Shown here one piece after another: positions 25,144-34,486 of a stretch of 64,000 bases of DNA. Each line of letters starts with the position of its first letter. The first letter of the stretch is position 1. Both the position numbers and the translations under genes were made by a program. Below the pieces are notes generated by a model. That model ran no database searches and was not told the DNA's origin. It was given only the letters and a program-made list of their open reading frames with translations. Where the stretch lies: assembly GCF_900110025.1 (NCBI RefSeq), contig NZ_FOCE01000001.1, positions 413,382-477,381 on the forward strand, in the 5' to 3' direction. The stretch is from Gemmobacter aquatilis (GTDB taxonomy: Bacteria; Pseudomonadota; Alphaproteobacteria; Rhodobacterales; Rhodobacteraceae).

Positions 25144-26049
25144 ATGCGATTGATTCATCGGATCGGCGGCGCGTTGGGTCAGATCGTGTTGCGGCTGGCT
25201 TGTGCTGTCATGCCCCTGCTGGGGGAAGCGGCAGTTGCCGCCCCGCTGGAGATTGCCGCCTGGGGCGACAGTCTGACCCGGGGCAAGGGGGTGACAGACG
25301 AATCGCAAAGCTATCCGGCGGTGGCCTGCCGGATGATCGGCGATTGTGTGGCCTTCAATCTGGGCTGGGGCGGGCAGGATTCGACCCAGATCGCGGCGCG
25401 TCAGGGCGGGGTGCCGCTGGTGATCCGCGTGGCGGGGGGAGAGATTCCGGCGCAGCCTGTGCCGGTGGCGGTGCTGGACCGTTCTGTCGATGTGCTCTGG
25501 ATGGCCGGGCGCAGCCGGGGCAGCCTGGAGGGCAGTCTGGCCGGGGTGGCGGGGATTCTGGCCACCGATGCGGCCGGGCGGTGGAGCTTTACGCGTGCAG
25601 CCCCGGGTGCGGCTGTCACCGTACCGGACCCGGTGGTGTTCCTGCCTGCCGATGCCTTTGCGCGGCGCGAGGCGGAAACATGGATCTGGGCCGGGCGCAA
25701 CAATATCCGCGATGCGGATCAGGTGATGGCCGATATTGCCGCGATGGTGGATGCGCTGGGGCATGACCGCTTTCTGGTGGGCGAGATCCTCCCCTCGGTC
25801 GAGGATCGGCCCGGGCAGGTGGCGGCGCGGCGCGCGGTCAACGCGCGGCTGGCGGCGATCTATGGGCCGCGCTTCGTGCCGCTGGTGGCGGCGTTGCAGC
25901 AGGCGGGCGATGGCAGCGCACAGGACGCGGCCGACATCGCGCGGGGGGATATTCCGTCCAGCCTGCGCTTCGATCATCTGCATCTGAATGCGGCGGGCTA
26001 TGCGATTGTGGCGCAGCAATTCGTGGCGACGCTGGCTGCGCGGCGCTGA
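25144..26049 (+). CDS. SGNH-fold hydrolase, exported
   Basis: The 301-aa protein has an N-terminal hydrophobic signal (VLRLACAVMPLLGEAAVAA). The SGNH blocks follow: WGDSLTRG (serine), NLGWGGQDS (glycine) and FDHLHLNAAGYAIV (Asp-His pair). An asparagine for block III may be in WAGRNNIRD. It should be a periplasmic or secreted esterase or deacetylase. It follows another hydrolase on the same strand, and the two could act on the same envelope polymer, but no other gene supports this. Confidence 0.82.
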   Translation: MRLIHRIGGALGQIVLRLACAVMPLLGEAAVAAPLEIAAWGDSLTRGKGVTDESQSYPAVACRMIGDCVAFNLGWGGQDSTQIAARQGGVPLVIRVAGGEIPAQPVPVAVLDRSVDVLWMAGRSRGSLEGSLAGVAGILATDAAGRWSFTRAAPGAAVTVPDPVVFLPADAFARREAETWIWAGRNNIRDADQVMADIAAMVDALGHDRFLVGEILPSVEDRPGQVAARRAVNARLAAIYGPRFVPLVAALQQAGDGSAQDAADIARGDIPSSLRFDHLHLNAAGYAIVAQQFVATLAARR

Positions 26050-26129
26050 AAGCCGGGCGTTTGCGGCTTTCCTGTTATCCTGGCGTTCTGAACGGGCTAT
26101 AGGATCAGCGGAACCACAGGGAGACGCCG

Positions 26130-27479
26130 ATGCCTGACATGCCCTATCCGACCCTTGCCGAGGCGACCCGTGTCTGGGCGCGGATCGCGCTTTTGTCCTT
26201 TGGCGGGCCTGCCGGGCAGATTGCGGTGATGCACCGTATTCTGGTGGAGGAAAAGCGCTGGCTGGGCGACGGGCGGTTTCTGCACGCGCTGAATTTCTGC
26301 ATGGTATTGCCGGGGCCGGAGGCGCAGCAACTGGCGACCTATATCGGCTGGCTGCTGCATGGCACGCGCGGCGGGGTGATTGCCGGGGTGTTGTTCATCC
26401 TGCCGGGCCTCTGCGCGATCATGGGGCTGAGCGTGCTTTATGCGCTGTATGGCGATCTGGGGCCGGTGGCGGGGCTGTTCTTCGGATTGAAGGCCGCCGT
26501 GCTGGCGATCGTGTTGCAGGCGGTGCTGCGGATCGGCAAGCGGGCGCTGCGCAGCGGGGTGATGCGGGGGCTGGCGGCGGCATCTTTCGTGGCGATCTTT
26601 TTCCTTGGGCTGCCCTTTCCGTTGATCGTGCTGGCCGCGGCGGCGCTGGGATGGCTGGGCGCGCGGGCGGGGTTTGCCGGGTTTGCGGCGGGCGGACATG
26701 GCGGCGGGGCGCGGGCGGTGGCCGATGCCGACACCTTGCTGGGGCAGGAAACGGCGCTGTTGCCGCTGGCAGCACGGCGCGGGGCGTTGTGGGCGGGGCT
26801 GGTGGCGCTGGCGCTGTGGCTTGTGCCGGTCGCGGCGGTGTTGCTGGCCGCGCCGGGCAGCGTGTTTGCCGATATCGCGCTGTTCTTTAGCCAGATGGCA
26901 GTGGTCACCTTTGGCGGCGCCTATGCGGTGCTGGCCTATGTGGCGCAAGAAGCGGTGGGCCATTACGGCTGGCTGCGCCCGGGCGAGATGCTGGACGGGC
27001 TGGGCATGGCGGAAACCACGCCGGGGCCGCTGATCATGGTGCTGCAATTCGTGGGGTTTCTGGGCGCCTACCGCGAGGCGGGCGGGCTGGGGGCCGGGGT
27101 GCTGGGCGGGTTGCTGACCACCTGGGTCACCTTCGCGCCGTGCTTTGCCTGGATCTTCCTCGGGGCGCCGCATATTGAGCGGCTGCGCCATGCCAAGGGC
27201 CTGTCTGCCGCGCTGGCGGCGGTGACGGCGGCGGTGGTGGGCGTGGTGCTGAATCTGGCGATCTGGTTCGCACTGCATGTGCTGTTCGCCGAGGTAACGC
27301 TGCGCCACTGGGGGCCGGTGCAGATGGAAGTGCCGGTCTGGGCCACGCTGAACCCGGCGGCGGCGGTGCTTTCGGCTTTGGCGCTGCTGGCGGTGTTCCG
27401 GTTGCGGCTGGGCATGGGCACCGTGCTGGCGGGCGCCGCTGCGGCAGGGCTGGCGCTGCATCTGGCGGGGCTGGCCTGA
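26130..27479 (+). CDS. chrA: Chromate transporter, long form
   Basis: ChrA exports chromate by proton exchange. The 449-aa protein has the two duplicated halves of long-chain ChrA: SFGGPAGQIAVMHRILVEEKRWL with FCMVLPGPEAQQLATYIGWL in the first, and FFSQMAVVTFGGAYAVLAYVAQ with GLGMAETTPGPLIMVLQFVGF in the second. About ten to twelve membrane helices are visible. No chrB gene is beside it. Members of the family may carry other oxyanions. Confidence 0.9.
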   Translation: MPDMPYPTLAEATRVWARIALLSFGGPAGQIAVMHRILVEEKRWLGDGRFLHALNFCMVLPGPEAQQLATYIGWLLHGTRGGVIAGVLFILPGLCAIMGLSVLYALYGDLGPVAGLFFGLKAAVLAIVLQAVLRIGKRALRSGVMRGLAAASFVAIFFLGLPFPLIVLAAAALGWLGARAGFAGFAAGGHGGGARAVADADTLLGQETALLPLAARRGALWAGLVALALWLVPVAAVLLAAPGSVFADIALFFSQMAVVTFGGAYAVLAYVAQEAVGHYGWLRPGEMLDGLGMAETTPGPLIMVLQFVGFLGAYREAGGLGAGVLGGLLTTWVTFAPCFAWIFLGAPHIERLRHAKGLSAALAAVTAAVVGVVLNLAIWFALHVLFAEVTLRHWGPVQMEVPVWATLNPAAAVLSALALLAVFRLRLGMGTVLAGAAAAGLALHLAGLA

Positions 27480-27500
27480 GCCACCCCCGCGCGACCGCGA

Positions 27501-29867
27501 TCAGGGGCGCAAAAGCACCCGCGCCTCGTGCTGTTTCAGCGTCATCCGCGCCGCCTCGAACCTTGGCGGCAGCGGGTCGGTGGCGAGTTCGGGGAAGATC
27601 TTGAACAGTTCTTGGCGGATTTCGTCATCCATCCGGCCAAGGCTGCGCTCGCCGGGCTGGAAGCTTTCGCTCCATGCCCCATCGGCCAGCACGAGTTCGT
27701 GCCGGTCGAACAGGATGTGCAGATAGGTGACCTCGGGCAGCAGCGCCTCTTCAACGCCGGGCAGGGGCAGCAGGTGCAGCGCACGCACCAGCACCTCGTC
27801 ATGGCCGAACATCAGTTCGGGCCGGGCGCCGGTGATCAGCATCCGGTGCTGGCGCGACAGCAGCATGTCGCGTTCCGGCAGGCCCGCGCCCAGCGCACCC
27901 TTGGTGATGCGGATCGGTTGCAGCGACGGATCGACCAGCAATTCGCCGATGCCCAGCCGACGCTGGCCGATCCAGCGGATCGGCTGGGCGCCGTTGTCGC
28001 GGGTCAGCACCATGTCGCCGACGCGCAGCGATTCGACCGGCACTTCGCCCCGGTCGGTCACGATCAGCGTGCCGGGGGTAAAGCAGGACACCACCGTTTC
28101 GATATTGGTGAAGGTGATGGTGCCCGAGACATTGCCGTAAATGTCGAGGAACTGGATGATGCCGTTTTCGGGGTTCAGCGGATCGCGGATGATGTTGTGC
28201 GGGCCAAGGCCGGTGAGGTCGATCACGTCGATCTCGTTGCCGTCCTCTTCGCCGTTGATCGTGTCGCCCAGCCCGGCAAAGAAGTAATCCGAGCCGGCGC
28301 CGCCAGTCAGGTAATCGGCCCCGTCGCCGCCATAGATCGAATCGTCGCCATCGCCGCCATACAGCGAGTCGCTGCCGTCGCCGCCATAGATCGCATCGGT
28401 GCCGATGCCGCCGAACAACTGGTCATTGCCGGTATCGCCGCCGAGCGTGTCATTGCCATCGCCACCATAGAGCGAATCGTTCAGATCGCCGCCGGACAGG
28501 CTGTCATCGCCCAAGCCCCCCAGCAGGGTATCGGCCCCTGCCCCGCCAGTGAGCGTGTCGGCCCCGTCGCCGCCATCCAGGCTGTCATTGGCATCGCCGC
28601 CGTCCAGACTGTCATTGCCCGCCCCGCCCAGCAGCGTGTCGTTGCCGATCCCGCCGAACAGGCTGTCATTGCCATCGCCGCCGCTGAGGCTGTCGGTGCC
28701 GTCGCCGCCGAACAGGCTGTCTTCGCCCAGACCGCCGAACAGGCTGTCATTGCCCGTGCCGCCATAAAGCGTATCCAGCCCGTCGCCGCCATCGAGGCTG
28801 TCATTGTCGGCGCCGCCGTCGAGGCTGTCATTGCCGGTGCCGCCAAACAGGCTGTCGGTGCCGGTGCCGCCCAGCACGGTATCGTTGTCGGCGCCGCCAA
28901 ACAGGCTGTCATTCGAGCCGCGCCCGTCGATGTAATCGTTGCCCGCCGCGCCGTAGAAGATGTTGGTGTAAACGTCACCCGACAGACCCTGATCGTCAAA
29001 GCCGATGAGCGTGTCGTTGTAGATCGAGCCGATGATGCCATCGACGCCTTGCAGCACATCGCCCGTGGCATCGCCGCCGGTGGCGGTGCCCGCGCCGAGG
29101 TTGATGTTCACCGCAGCGCCCGAGGCGCTGTAATCGATGAAATCCATATCCTCGCCGCCGATCAGCGTATCGGCGCCGCTGCCCCCCACCAGCGTATCGT
29201 CGCCCGTGCCGCCCGACAGGCTGTCATTGCCCGCGCCGCCGGTCAGCACGTTGGCGCCGCTGTCGCCGGTCAGCGTATCGGCATAGGCGCTGCCGGTCAG
29301 GTTTTCGATGCCGGTATAGCTGTCGCCATTGGCGTCGCCCGACGTGCCTTCGGCCGCCGCCAGCGAGGCGTTGACCCCCGATGTTGCGGTGGCATATTCG
29401 GCAGTGTCGATGCCCGCCCCGCCCGACAGCACATCCGATCCGGTGCCGCCGCGCAGCGTGTCATTGCCATCGCCGCCATAGAGCGAATCGGTGCCCGCCG
29501 CCCCGTCGAGCAGATCGTCGCCCAGCCCGCCGGTCAGCATGTTGCTGCTGCTGTTGCCGGTCAGCGTGTCGTCAAAACCGGACCCCACGAGCCGTTCGAT
29601 GTTCAGCAGCACATCGCCCTGCGCATCGCCGCCCGTGCCGGAGCCGGTGGTCAGGCTGACATTCACCGCCGCGCCAGAGGTGGCGTAATCGGCCACATCG
29701 CTGCTGCCGCTGCCGCCATCCAGCGTATCGGCGCCGGTGCCACCGATCAGGGTATCGGTTCCACCATTGCCATCAAGGGAATCGTCACCGTCGCCACCAA
29801 ACAGCGAATCGGAGCCACTGCCCGCGTTGATATAATTATTGCCGCTGCCACCGTAATAAGTCGCCAC
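27501..29867 (-). CDS. RTX calcium-binding repeat protein with Hint domain
   Basis: The 788-aa protein begins MATYYGGSGNNYINAGSGSD and carries dozens of GGxGxDxLx nonapeptides up to about residue 540, which bind calcium outside the cell. From about residue 590, CFTPGTLIVTDRGEVPVESLRVGD opens a Hint (hedgehog/intein) domain, known for self-cleavage at its first cysteine, and runs to about residue 740. It lacks a Sec signal, as expected for type I secretion, but no transporter genes are nearby. Proteins of this RTX-Hint type are frequent in Rhodobacterales. The repeat DNA is internally homologous, so the copy number may vary among strains. Confidence 0.9.
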   Translation of the reverse strand: MATYYGGSGNNYINAGSGSDSLFGGDGDDSLDGNGGTDTLIGGTGADTLDGGSGSSDVADYATSGAAVNVSLTTGSGTGGDAQGDVLLNIERLVGSGFDDTLTGNSSSNMLTGGLGDDLLDGAAGTDSLYGGDGNDTLRGGTGSDVLSGGAGIDTAEYATATSGVNASLAAAEGTSGDANGDSYTGIENLTGSAYADTLTGDSGANVLTGGAGNDSLSGGTGDDTLVGGSGADTLIGGEDMDFIDYSASGAAVNINLGAGTATGGDATGDVLQGVDGIIGSIYNDTLIGFDDQGLSGDVYTNIFYGAAGNDYIDGRGSNDSLFGGADNDTVLGGTGTDSLFGGTGNDSLDGGADNDSLDGGDGLDTLYGGTGNDSLFGGLGEDSLFGGDGTDSLSGGDGNDSLFGGIGNDTLLGGAGNDSLDGGDANDSLDGGDGADTLTGGAGADTLLGGLGDDSLSGGDLNDSLYGGDGNDTLGGDTGNDQLFGGIGTDAIYGGDGSDSLYGGDGDDSIYGGDGADYLTGGAGSDYFFAGLGDTINGEEDGNEIDVIDLTGLGPHNIIRDPLNPENGIIQFLDIYGNVSGTITFTNIETVVSCFTPGTLIVTDRGEVPVESLRVGDMVLTRDNGAQPIRWIGQRRLGIGELLVDPSLQPIRITKGALGAGLPERDMLLSRQHRMLITGARPELMFGHDEVLVRALHLLPLPGVEEALLPEVTYLHILFDRHELVLADGAWSESFQPGERSLGRMDDEIRQELFKIFPELATDPLPPRFEAARMTLKQHEARVLLRP

Positions 29868-30011
29868 GTCCTGCCTGCCCGGTTTGCCCGGAGTTCTCTC
29901 CGGTGCGTTACTGCTCGGGGGCGAGGATAGGGCGGCTTTGCGGCGAAATTAAGCCGATTGTGGCGGGGCGCGGATAATCGGCGCCATTCAGGGCAATCCG
30001 GCCACAAATGG

Positions 30012-30037
30012 AAACCCCGGCACAGGGCCGGGGTTTT
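30012..30037 (-). terminator. Terminator of trcR
   Basis: AAACCCCGGC and GCCGGGGTTTT form a 10-bp stem with a 5-base loop, 16 bp past the trcR stop. Read on the minus strand it ends in a short T run. Confidence 0.7.
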
Positions 30038-30052
30038 GGAGCGTATGGAAGA

Positions 30053-30808
30053 TCAGCGGTGGTCGTCGTCTTCCTCGTCGTCGTCATCGCCATGCGGCAG
30101 GTTGAAGAAGCTGTCCGCATCCGAGAAATCGGCGGGGCTTTCTTCCTCATCCTTCTCGATGCGGGTGAAGGCTTCCAGACCGGCCAGCGACCCAGGCATT
30201 TTCGGTTCTTCCGTCATGCCCAGCGACTGTTCGGTGGACACCAGCTTGCGCCGCTCGTCATCCGACATCACGCCGCCTTCGGCCGCCTTCTTGCGGGCAG
30301 CCGCCTGCACGGCGGTATCCAGTTCCGACTGACGGCACAGACCCAGCGCCACCGGATCAATCGGCGCGATGTTCTGGATGTTCCAATGCGTCCGCTCGCG
30401 GATCGAGGCGATAGTGGGCTTGGTGGTGCCGACCAGCTTGCCGATGGCGCCGTCGCTGAGTTCAGGGTGGAACTTCACCAGCCACAGGATGGCGGCCGGG
30501 CGATCCTGCCGCTTGGACAGCGGGGTATAGCGCGGGCCGCGGCGCTTTTCTTCGCCCACGGCAGCGGCGTTGAACTTCAGCTTCAGCTTGTAGAACGGGT
30601 CTTTCTGGCCCTTCTCGATCTCGATCGGGTCAAGCTGGTTGTTGGCGACCGGATCGAAGCCCTTCACCCCGGTTGCCACATCACCGTCGGCGATGCCCTG
30701 CACCTCAAGCTCGTGCATCCCGCAGAAGTCCGCGACCTGACGGAAGGTGAGCGTCGTATTGTCCACCAGCCAGACGGCGGTGGCCTTGGCCATAAGCGGT
30801 TTCGACAT
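30053..30808 (-). CDS. trcR: Cell cycle transcriptional regulator TrcR (DUF1013)
   Basis: The 251-aa protein matches the DUF1013 family, shown in alphaproteobacteria to be a transcription regulator linked to the CtrA cell-cycle network. The N-terminal part is MAKATAVWLVDNTTLTFRQVADFCGMHELEVQGIADG, and the helix-turn-helix region is LSDGAIGKLVGTTKPTIASIRERTHWN. The C-terminus is a run of aspartate and glutamate. The length is typical. It is monocistronic with its own terminator. Confidence 0.9.
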   Translation of the reverse strand: MSKPLMAKATAVWLVDNTTLTFRQVADFCGMHELEVQGIADGDVATGVKGFDPVANNQLDPIEIEKGQKDPFYKLKLKFNAAAVGEEKRRGPRYTPLSKRQDRPAAILWLVKFHPELSDGAIGKLVGTTKPTIASIRERTHWNIQNIAPIDPVALGLCRQSELDTAVQAAARKKAAEGGVMSDDERRKLVSTEQSLGMTEEPKMPGSLAGLEAFTRIEKDEEESPADFSDADSFFNLPHGDDDDEEDDDHR

Positions 30809-30935
30809 CAGGATCTCTCCTTTACAAATCTCTCCCGGGCCGGGAAAACGGCTGCGGCCGGGTGGGCCGCGACTTCCACATTTTAGGGAATTCAGCCGGG
30901 CTTATAGGGGTTTTCCACCGCGAGGGGAAGAGAAA

Positions 30936-31574
30936 ATGCGTGTGATTGCTGGGGCCGCTCTCGCAGCCTTGATCGGAACGGCGGCGCTGGCCGAGGGCGA
31001 GCGGGCCGGGGATTTCGACTACTACGTGATGGCGCTGAGCTGGTCGCCCAACTGGTGCGCGCAAGAGGGCGACGCGCGTGGAGAGCCGGAATGTGACGCG
31101 GGCGCCGGGCGGGCCTTCACGCTGCACGGGCTGTGGCCGCAGAACGAGCGCGGCTGGCCCAGCTATTGCCGCACCACGGCGCGCGATCCCTCGCGGGCGG
31201 AAAGTGCGGCCATGGCCGACATCATGGGCGGCGCGGGGCTGGCCTGGTATCAGTGGAAGAAACATGGCCGCTGCGCCGGGCTGGATGCGCCAGACTATTA
31301 CGCCACGATGCGCCGCGCCTTTGCCCGGGTGACGATCCCCGCCGTGTTCCCGAAGATCACCAAGACGCTGAAAGTGCCCGCCGAGGTGGTGGAGGGCGCG
31401 TTTCTGGAGGCCAATCCGGGGCTGAGGCCCGACCAGATCACCGTCACCTGCCGTGACGGCATGATTCAGGAAGTGCGGCTGTGTCTGACCAAAGACCTTG
31501 ACCCCCGCCGCTGCGGCGCTGACGTGATCCGCGACTGCCGCCTGAAGGATGCGGTGCTGGAACCGCTGCGCTAG
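30936..31574 (+). CDS. Ribonuclease T2-family protein, exported
   Basis: The 212-aa enzyme cuts single-stranded RNA through 2',3'-cyclic phosphates. Both active-site blocks are present: FTLHGLWPQ (CAS I) and QWKKHGRCAG (CAS II), each with its histidine. A signal peptide (MRVIAGAALAALIGTAALAEG) sends it to the periplasm. At least eight cysteines in the mature part suggest disulfides, as in the family. I start at ATG 30936, with GAGGGGAAG upstream. Confidence 0.93.
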   Translation: MRVIAGAALAALIGTAALAEGERAGDFDYYVMALSWSPNWCAQEGDARGEPECDAGAGRAFTLHGLWPQNERGWPSYCRTTARDPSRAESAAMADIMGGAGLAWYQWKKHGRCAGLDAPDYYATMRRAFARVTIPAVFPKITKTLKVPAEVVEGAFLEANPGLRPDQITVTCRDGMIQEVRLCLTKDLDPRRCGADVIRDCRLKDAVLEPLR

Positions 31575-31602
31575 GCCGTCCGGCACCGCCCCCGGCGGCG
31601 GC

Positions 31603-31683
31603 GTCGCATGGGTATTTGCGCAAAAGAGAACGCAGCACGCGCCGCCCGCCGTTCCTTCTTCTTTGCCTAAATACCCATGCGAC
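31603..31683. repeat. Inverted GGTATTT element after the RNase T2 gene
   Basis: GTCGCATGGGTATTT (31603-31617) is repeated in inverse at 31669-31683. Inside the arms the pairing continues imperfectly (CAAAAGAGAAC against GTTCCTTCTTCTTTG). It is a member of the same intergenic family as 19889-20014. Confidence 0.7.
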
Positions 31684-31790
31684 AGATCCACCCGCGCCAC
31701 GGGTCAGCAGGTGCGGCGGGCCAGACGCCCGCCATGGCAATGCCGCCCGCCGATGGCCCCAAAGGGGCCTGAGGCGGGCGGCGGCCCCGA

Positions 31791-32774
31791 TCAGATCAGG
31801 CCTTCGGCGCGGAACAGGCGCTTGAGTTCGGCTTCGGGGCGGGCGCCGAAATGGCTGATCACCTCGGCGGCGGCGACGCAGCCCATGCGGCCCGAAATCT
31901 CCAGGCTCTGGCCCGTTGCCATGCCATAGATGAACCCGGCGGCGAACTGGTCGCCCGCGCCGGTGGCATCGACCGGCACCACGCGGCGCACCGGCACCAC
32001 GGCGCGTTCCGCGCCGCGCAGCAGGATCACCTCGTCGCCCGACCGGGTGCAGACCACCTGCCCCGCATCCTGCGCCGCCTGCGCCAGCGCCGAATCCAGA
32101 TCGGTCTGATACAGGCTTTCCCATTCGTGCTGGTTGCCGATCACATAATCCAGATCGCAGACCAGACGGCGGAAATCGGCGCGGTGGCGATCGACACAGA
32201 ACGGATCGGACAGCGCGATCCCGGCCTTGCCGCCCGCCTGACGGCAAAGCTTCGCGGCGCGTTCAAACGCCTCTTTCCCCTTGGGCTTGTCGTACAGATA
32301 GCCTTCGAGGAACAGGATCGCCGCCTCGCCTGCCACTTGTTCCGACACGTCGTCGGGGCCAAGCTCCGACGAGATGCCCAGATAGGTGTTCATCGAGCGT
32401 TCGCCATCCGGCGCCACGAAGATCATCGAGCGCGAGGTGGGCAACTCGCCCCCCGCCACCGGCGCATTGGGGAAATCGGTGCCTTCATCCGCCATGGCTT
32501 TCGCATAGAACCGCCCCAGCGCATCGTCATGCACCCGGCCGATAAAGGCGGTGCGCAGGCCCAGATTGCCAAGGCCCGCCAGCGTATTGGCGACCGAGCC
32601 GCCGGGCGCCTGCACCCGGTCGCGCATCGCGGCGTAAAGCAGTTCGCCCCGTTCGCGTTCGACCAGTTGCATGATGCCCTTTTCGATCCCCATCATCTCC
32701 AGAAAACTGTCATCGGCCTGCGCGAACACATCGACGATGGCATTGCCGATGCCGACCACTTCATACTTCTTCAT
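31791..32774 (-). CDS. PfkB-family sugar/adenosine kinase
   Basis: The 327-aa protein has the two PfkB signatures: GGSVANTLAGLGNLGLRTAFIG near residue 58 and VDATGAGDQFAAGFIYG near residue 270, the latter with the catalytic aspartate. Its overall sequence resembles the adenosine kinase branch, so phosphorylation of adenosine or a related nucleoside is likely, although sugars cannot be excluded. Its start overlaps the nth stop by 4 bp, so the two form an operon. Confidence 0.87.
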   Translation of the reverse strand: MKKYEVVGIGNAIVDVFAQADDSFLEMMGIEKGIMQLVERERGELLYAAMRDRVQAPGGSVANTLAGLGNLGLRTAFIGRVHDDALGRFYAKAMADEGTDFPNAPVAGGELPTSRSMIFVAPDGERSMNTYLGISSELGPDDVSEQVAGEAAILFLEGYLYDKPKGKEAFERAAKLCRQAGGKAGIALSDPFCVDRHRADFRRLVCDLDYVIGNQHEWESLYQTDLDSALAQAAQDAGQVVCTRSGDEVILLRGAERAVVPVRRVVPVDATGAGDQFAAGFIYGMATGQSLEISGRMGCVAAAEVISHFGARPEAELKRLFRAEGLI

Positions 32775-33415
32775 TCGGTCTTTTCCTCAAAGGGGCAGAG
32801 ATCGCGGATCAGGCAATCCGCGCAGCGGGGTTTGCGGGCGGTGCAGATGTAGCGCCCGTGCAGGATCATCCAGTGATGGGCGTGCTGCTGAAATTCGGCG
32901 GGGATATGGTCTTCGATGGCACGCTCGACGGTTTCGACATCCTTGCCGGGGCAGATGCCGGTGCGGTTGCCAAGGCGGAAGATATGGGTATCCACCGCCT
33001 GCGCCGGCACATGCCACCACATGTTCAGCACGACATTCGCCGTCTTGCGCCCCACGCCGGGCAGCGATTGCAGGGCGGCGCGCGAGCTGGGCACCTCGCC
33101 GCCATACTGTTCTACCAGAATCTCCGACAGGCGGATGACGTTCTTCGCCTTTTGCCGGAACAGGCCGATGGTCTTGATCGCCTCGGTCAGCCCCTCCAGC
33201 CCCAGATCCAGCATCTTCTGCGGCGTGTCCACGCTGGCGAACAGCGGGCGGGTGGCCTTGTTCACCCCGGCATCGGTGGCCTGTGCCGACAGGGCGACGG
33301 CGACCAGCAGGGTATAGGCGTTGGTGTGGTAAAGCTCTCCCTTCGGTTCCGGCTCTTGGGCCTGAAACCGGGTGAAGATCGCGCGGATCGTGTGATAGTC
33401 GAGCTGGCGTGCCAT
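32771..33415 (-). CDS. nth: Endonuclease III
   Basis: The enzyme removes oxidised pyrimidines and nicks the abasic site. In the 214-aa protein the helix-hairpin-helix LPGVGRKTANVVLN contains the catalytic lysine, and VDTHIFRLGNR holds the catalytic aspartate. The C-terminal CTARKPRCADCLIRDLC gives the C-x6-C-x2-C-x5-C iron-sulfur cluster. I use ATG 33415 (MARQLDYHT), which gives the normal length. Confidence 0.95.
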   Translation of the reverse strand: MARQLDYHTIRAIFTRFQAQEPEPKGELYHTNAYTLLVAVALSAQATDAGVNKATRPLFASVDTPQKMLDLGLEGLTEAIKTIGLFRQKAKNVIRLSEILVEQYGGEVPSSRAALQSLPGVGRKTANVVLNMWWHVPAQAVDTHIFRLGNRTGICPGKDVETVERAIEDHIPAEFQQHAHHWMILHGRYICTARKPRCADCLIRDLCPFEEKTE

Positions 33416-33518
33416 GGGCAGCCTCTTGCCAAAGCCGGGGACGCGGCGCAAGCGAAGCCGCAACATCCGGGTCGCGGCGCGCGGTTTTGCCGCCTAATGT
33501 GGCGCAAAGGAGCCTGCC

Positions 33519-34376
33519 ATGACCGAGATTTCCCCCGCCTATCATTACCGTGTCATCGCCCGTGCGCTGGACGAGATCGACAGCGGCGGGCCGGGCCTGA
33601 CGCTGGACGGGCTGGCGGCGCGGATGGGGATGAGCCCGGCGCATTTTCAGCGGGTGTTCTCGCAATGGGTGGGGGTCAGCCCAAAGCGCTATCAGCAATA
33701 TCTGACGCTGGATCATGCCAAGCGCCTGTTGGCCGAACGGTTCACCGTGCTGGATACGGCGCTGTCCACCGGGTTGTCGGGCGGCGGGCGGCTGCATGAT
33801 CTGTTCCTGCGCTGGGAGGCGATGAGCCCGGGCGATTACGCCAAGGGCGGTGCGGGGCTGGAGATCCGCTGGGGGCTGGCCCCCTCGCCGTTTGGCGAGG
33901 CGCTGATCATGGCCACGGATCGCGGGCTGTGCGGGCTGGCCTTCACCGAGGAAACCGGGCGCGAGGCGGCGCTGGCCGATCTGCGGGGGCGCTGGCCCAA
34001 GGCGTGCTATCACGAGGATGCGGCGGCAGTGGCGCCGCTGGCCGGGGCGGCGTTTGGCGGCGGCGAGACGGTGCTGCACATGATCGGCGCGCCGTTTCAG
34101 ATCAAGGTCTGGGAGGCGCTGCTGCGCATCCCCTCGGGCCATGTGACCACCTATTCGGAACTGGCGCAGGCGGTGGGCCATCCGCAGGCGGTGCGGGCGG
34201 TGGGCACGGCGGTGGGGCGCAACCCGGTCAGCTTTCTGATCCCCTGCCACCGCGCCTTGCGCAAATCGGGCGGGCTTGGCGGCTATCACTGGGGCCTGCC
34301 GGTGAAACGCGCCATGCTGGCCTGGGAGGCGGCGCGGCAAGAGGCGGACATGCCGCAGGCCAGCACAGGAACGTGA
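33519..34376 (+). CDS. AraC-type regulator fused to O6-methylguanine-DNA methyltransferase
   Basis: The 285-aa protein joins an AraC helix-turn-helix region (GLAARMGMSPAHFQRVFSQWVGVSPKRY, residues 25-60) to a methylguanine transferase domain with the acceptor cysteine in FLIPCHRAL and the finger region PSGHVTTYSELAQAVGHPQAVRAVG. It lacks the N-terminal zinc domain of Ada that senses methylphosphotriesters, so it may repair DNA but sense damage differently from Ada. The AAGGAG site 7 bases before ATG 33519 supports the start. Confidence 0.92.
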   Translation: MTEISPAYHYRVIARALDEIDSGGPGLTLDGLAARMGMSPAHFQRVFSQWVGVSPKRYQQYLTLDHAKRLLAERFTVLDTALSTGLSGGGRLHDLFLRWEAMSPGDYAKGGAGLEIRWGLAPSPFGEALIMATDRGLCGLAFTEETGREAALADLRGRWPKACYHEDAAAVAPLAGAAFGGGETVLHMIGAPFQIKVWEALLRIPSGHVTTYSELAQAVGHPQAVRAVGTAVGRNPVSFLIPCHRALRKSGGLGGYHWGLPVKRAMLAWEAARQEADMPQASTGT

Positions 34377-34486
34377 TGGGCGGAAATCTGCGCGGACCGA
34401 TGCAACGATTTTCGCTTTCGCGCGTTGCTGCTATAACCTGCGCCGAACACTCCGCAGCGGGTGGCATTTCAATGAGGCTCCATATC

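Noticed and set aside
27528-29930. An 800-codon plus-strand frame opposite the RTX gene
   Set aside because: It mirrors the repeats of the RTX gene; the nonapeptide and Hint motifs on the minus strand are unmistakable.
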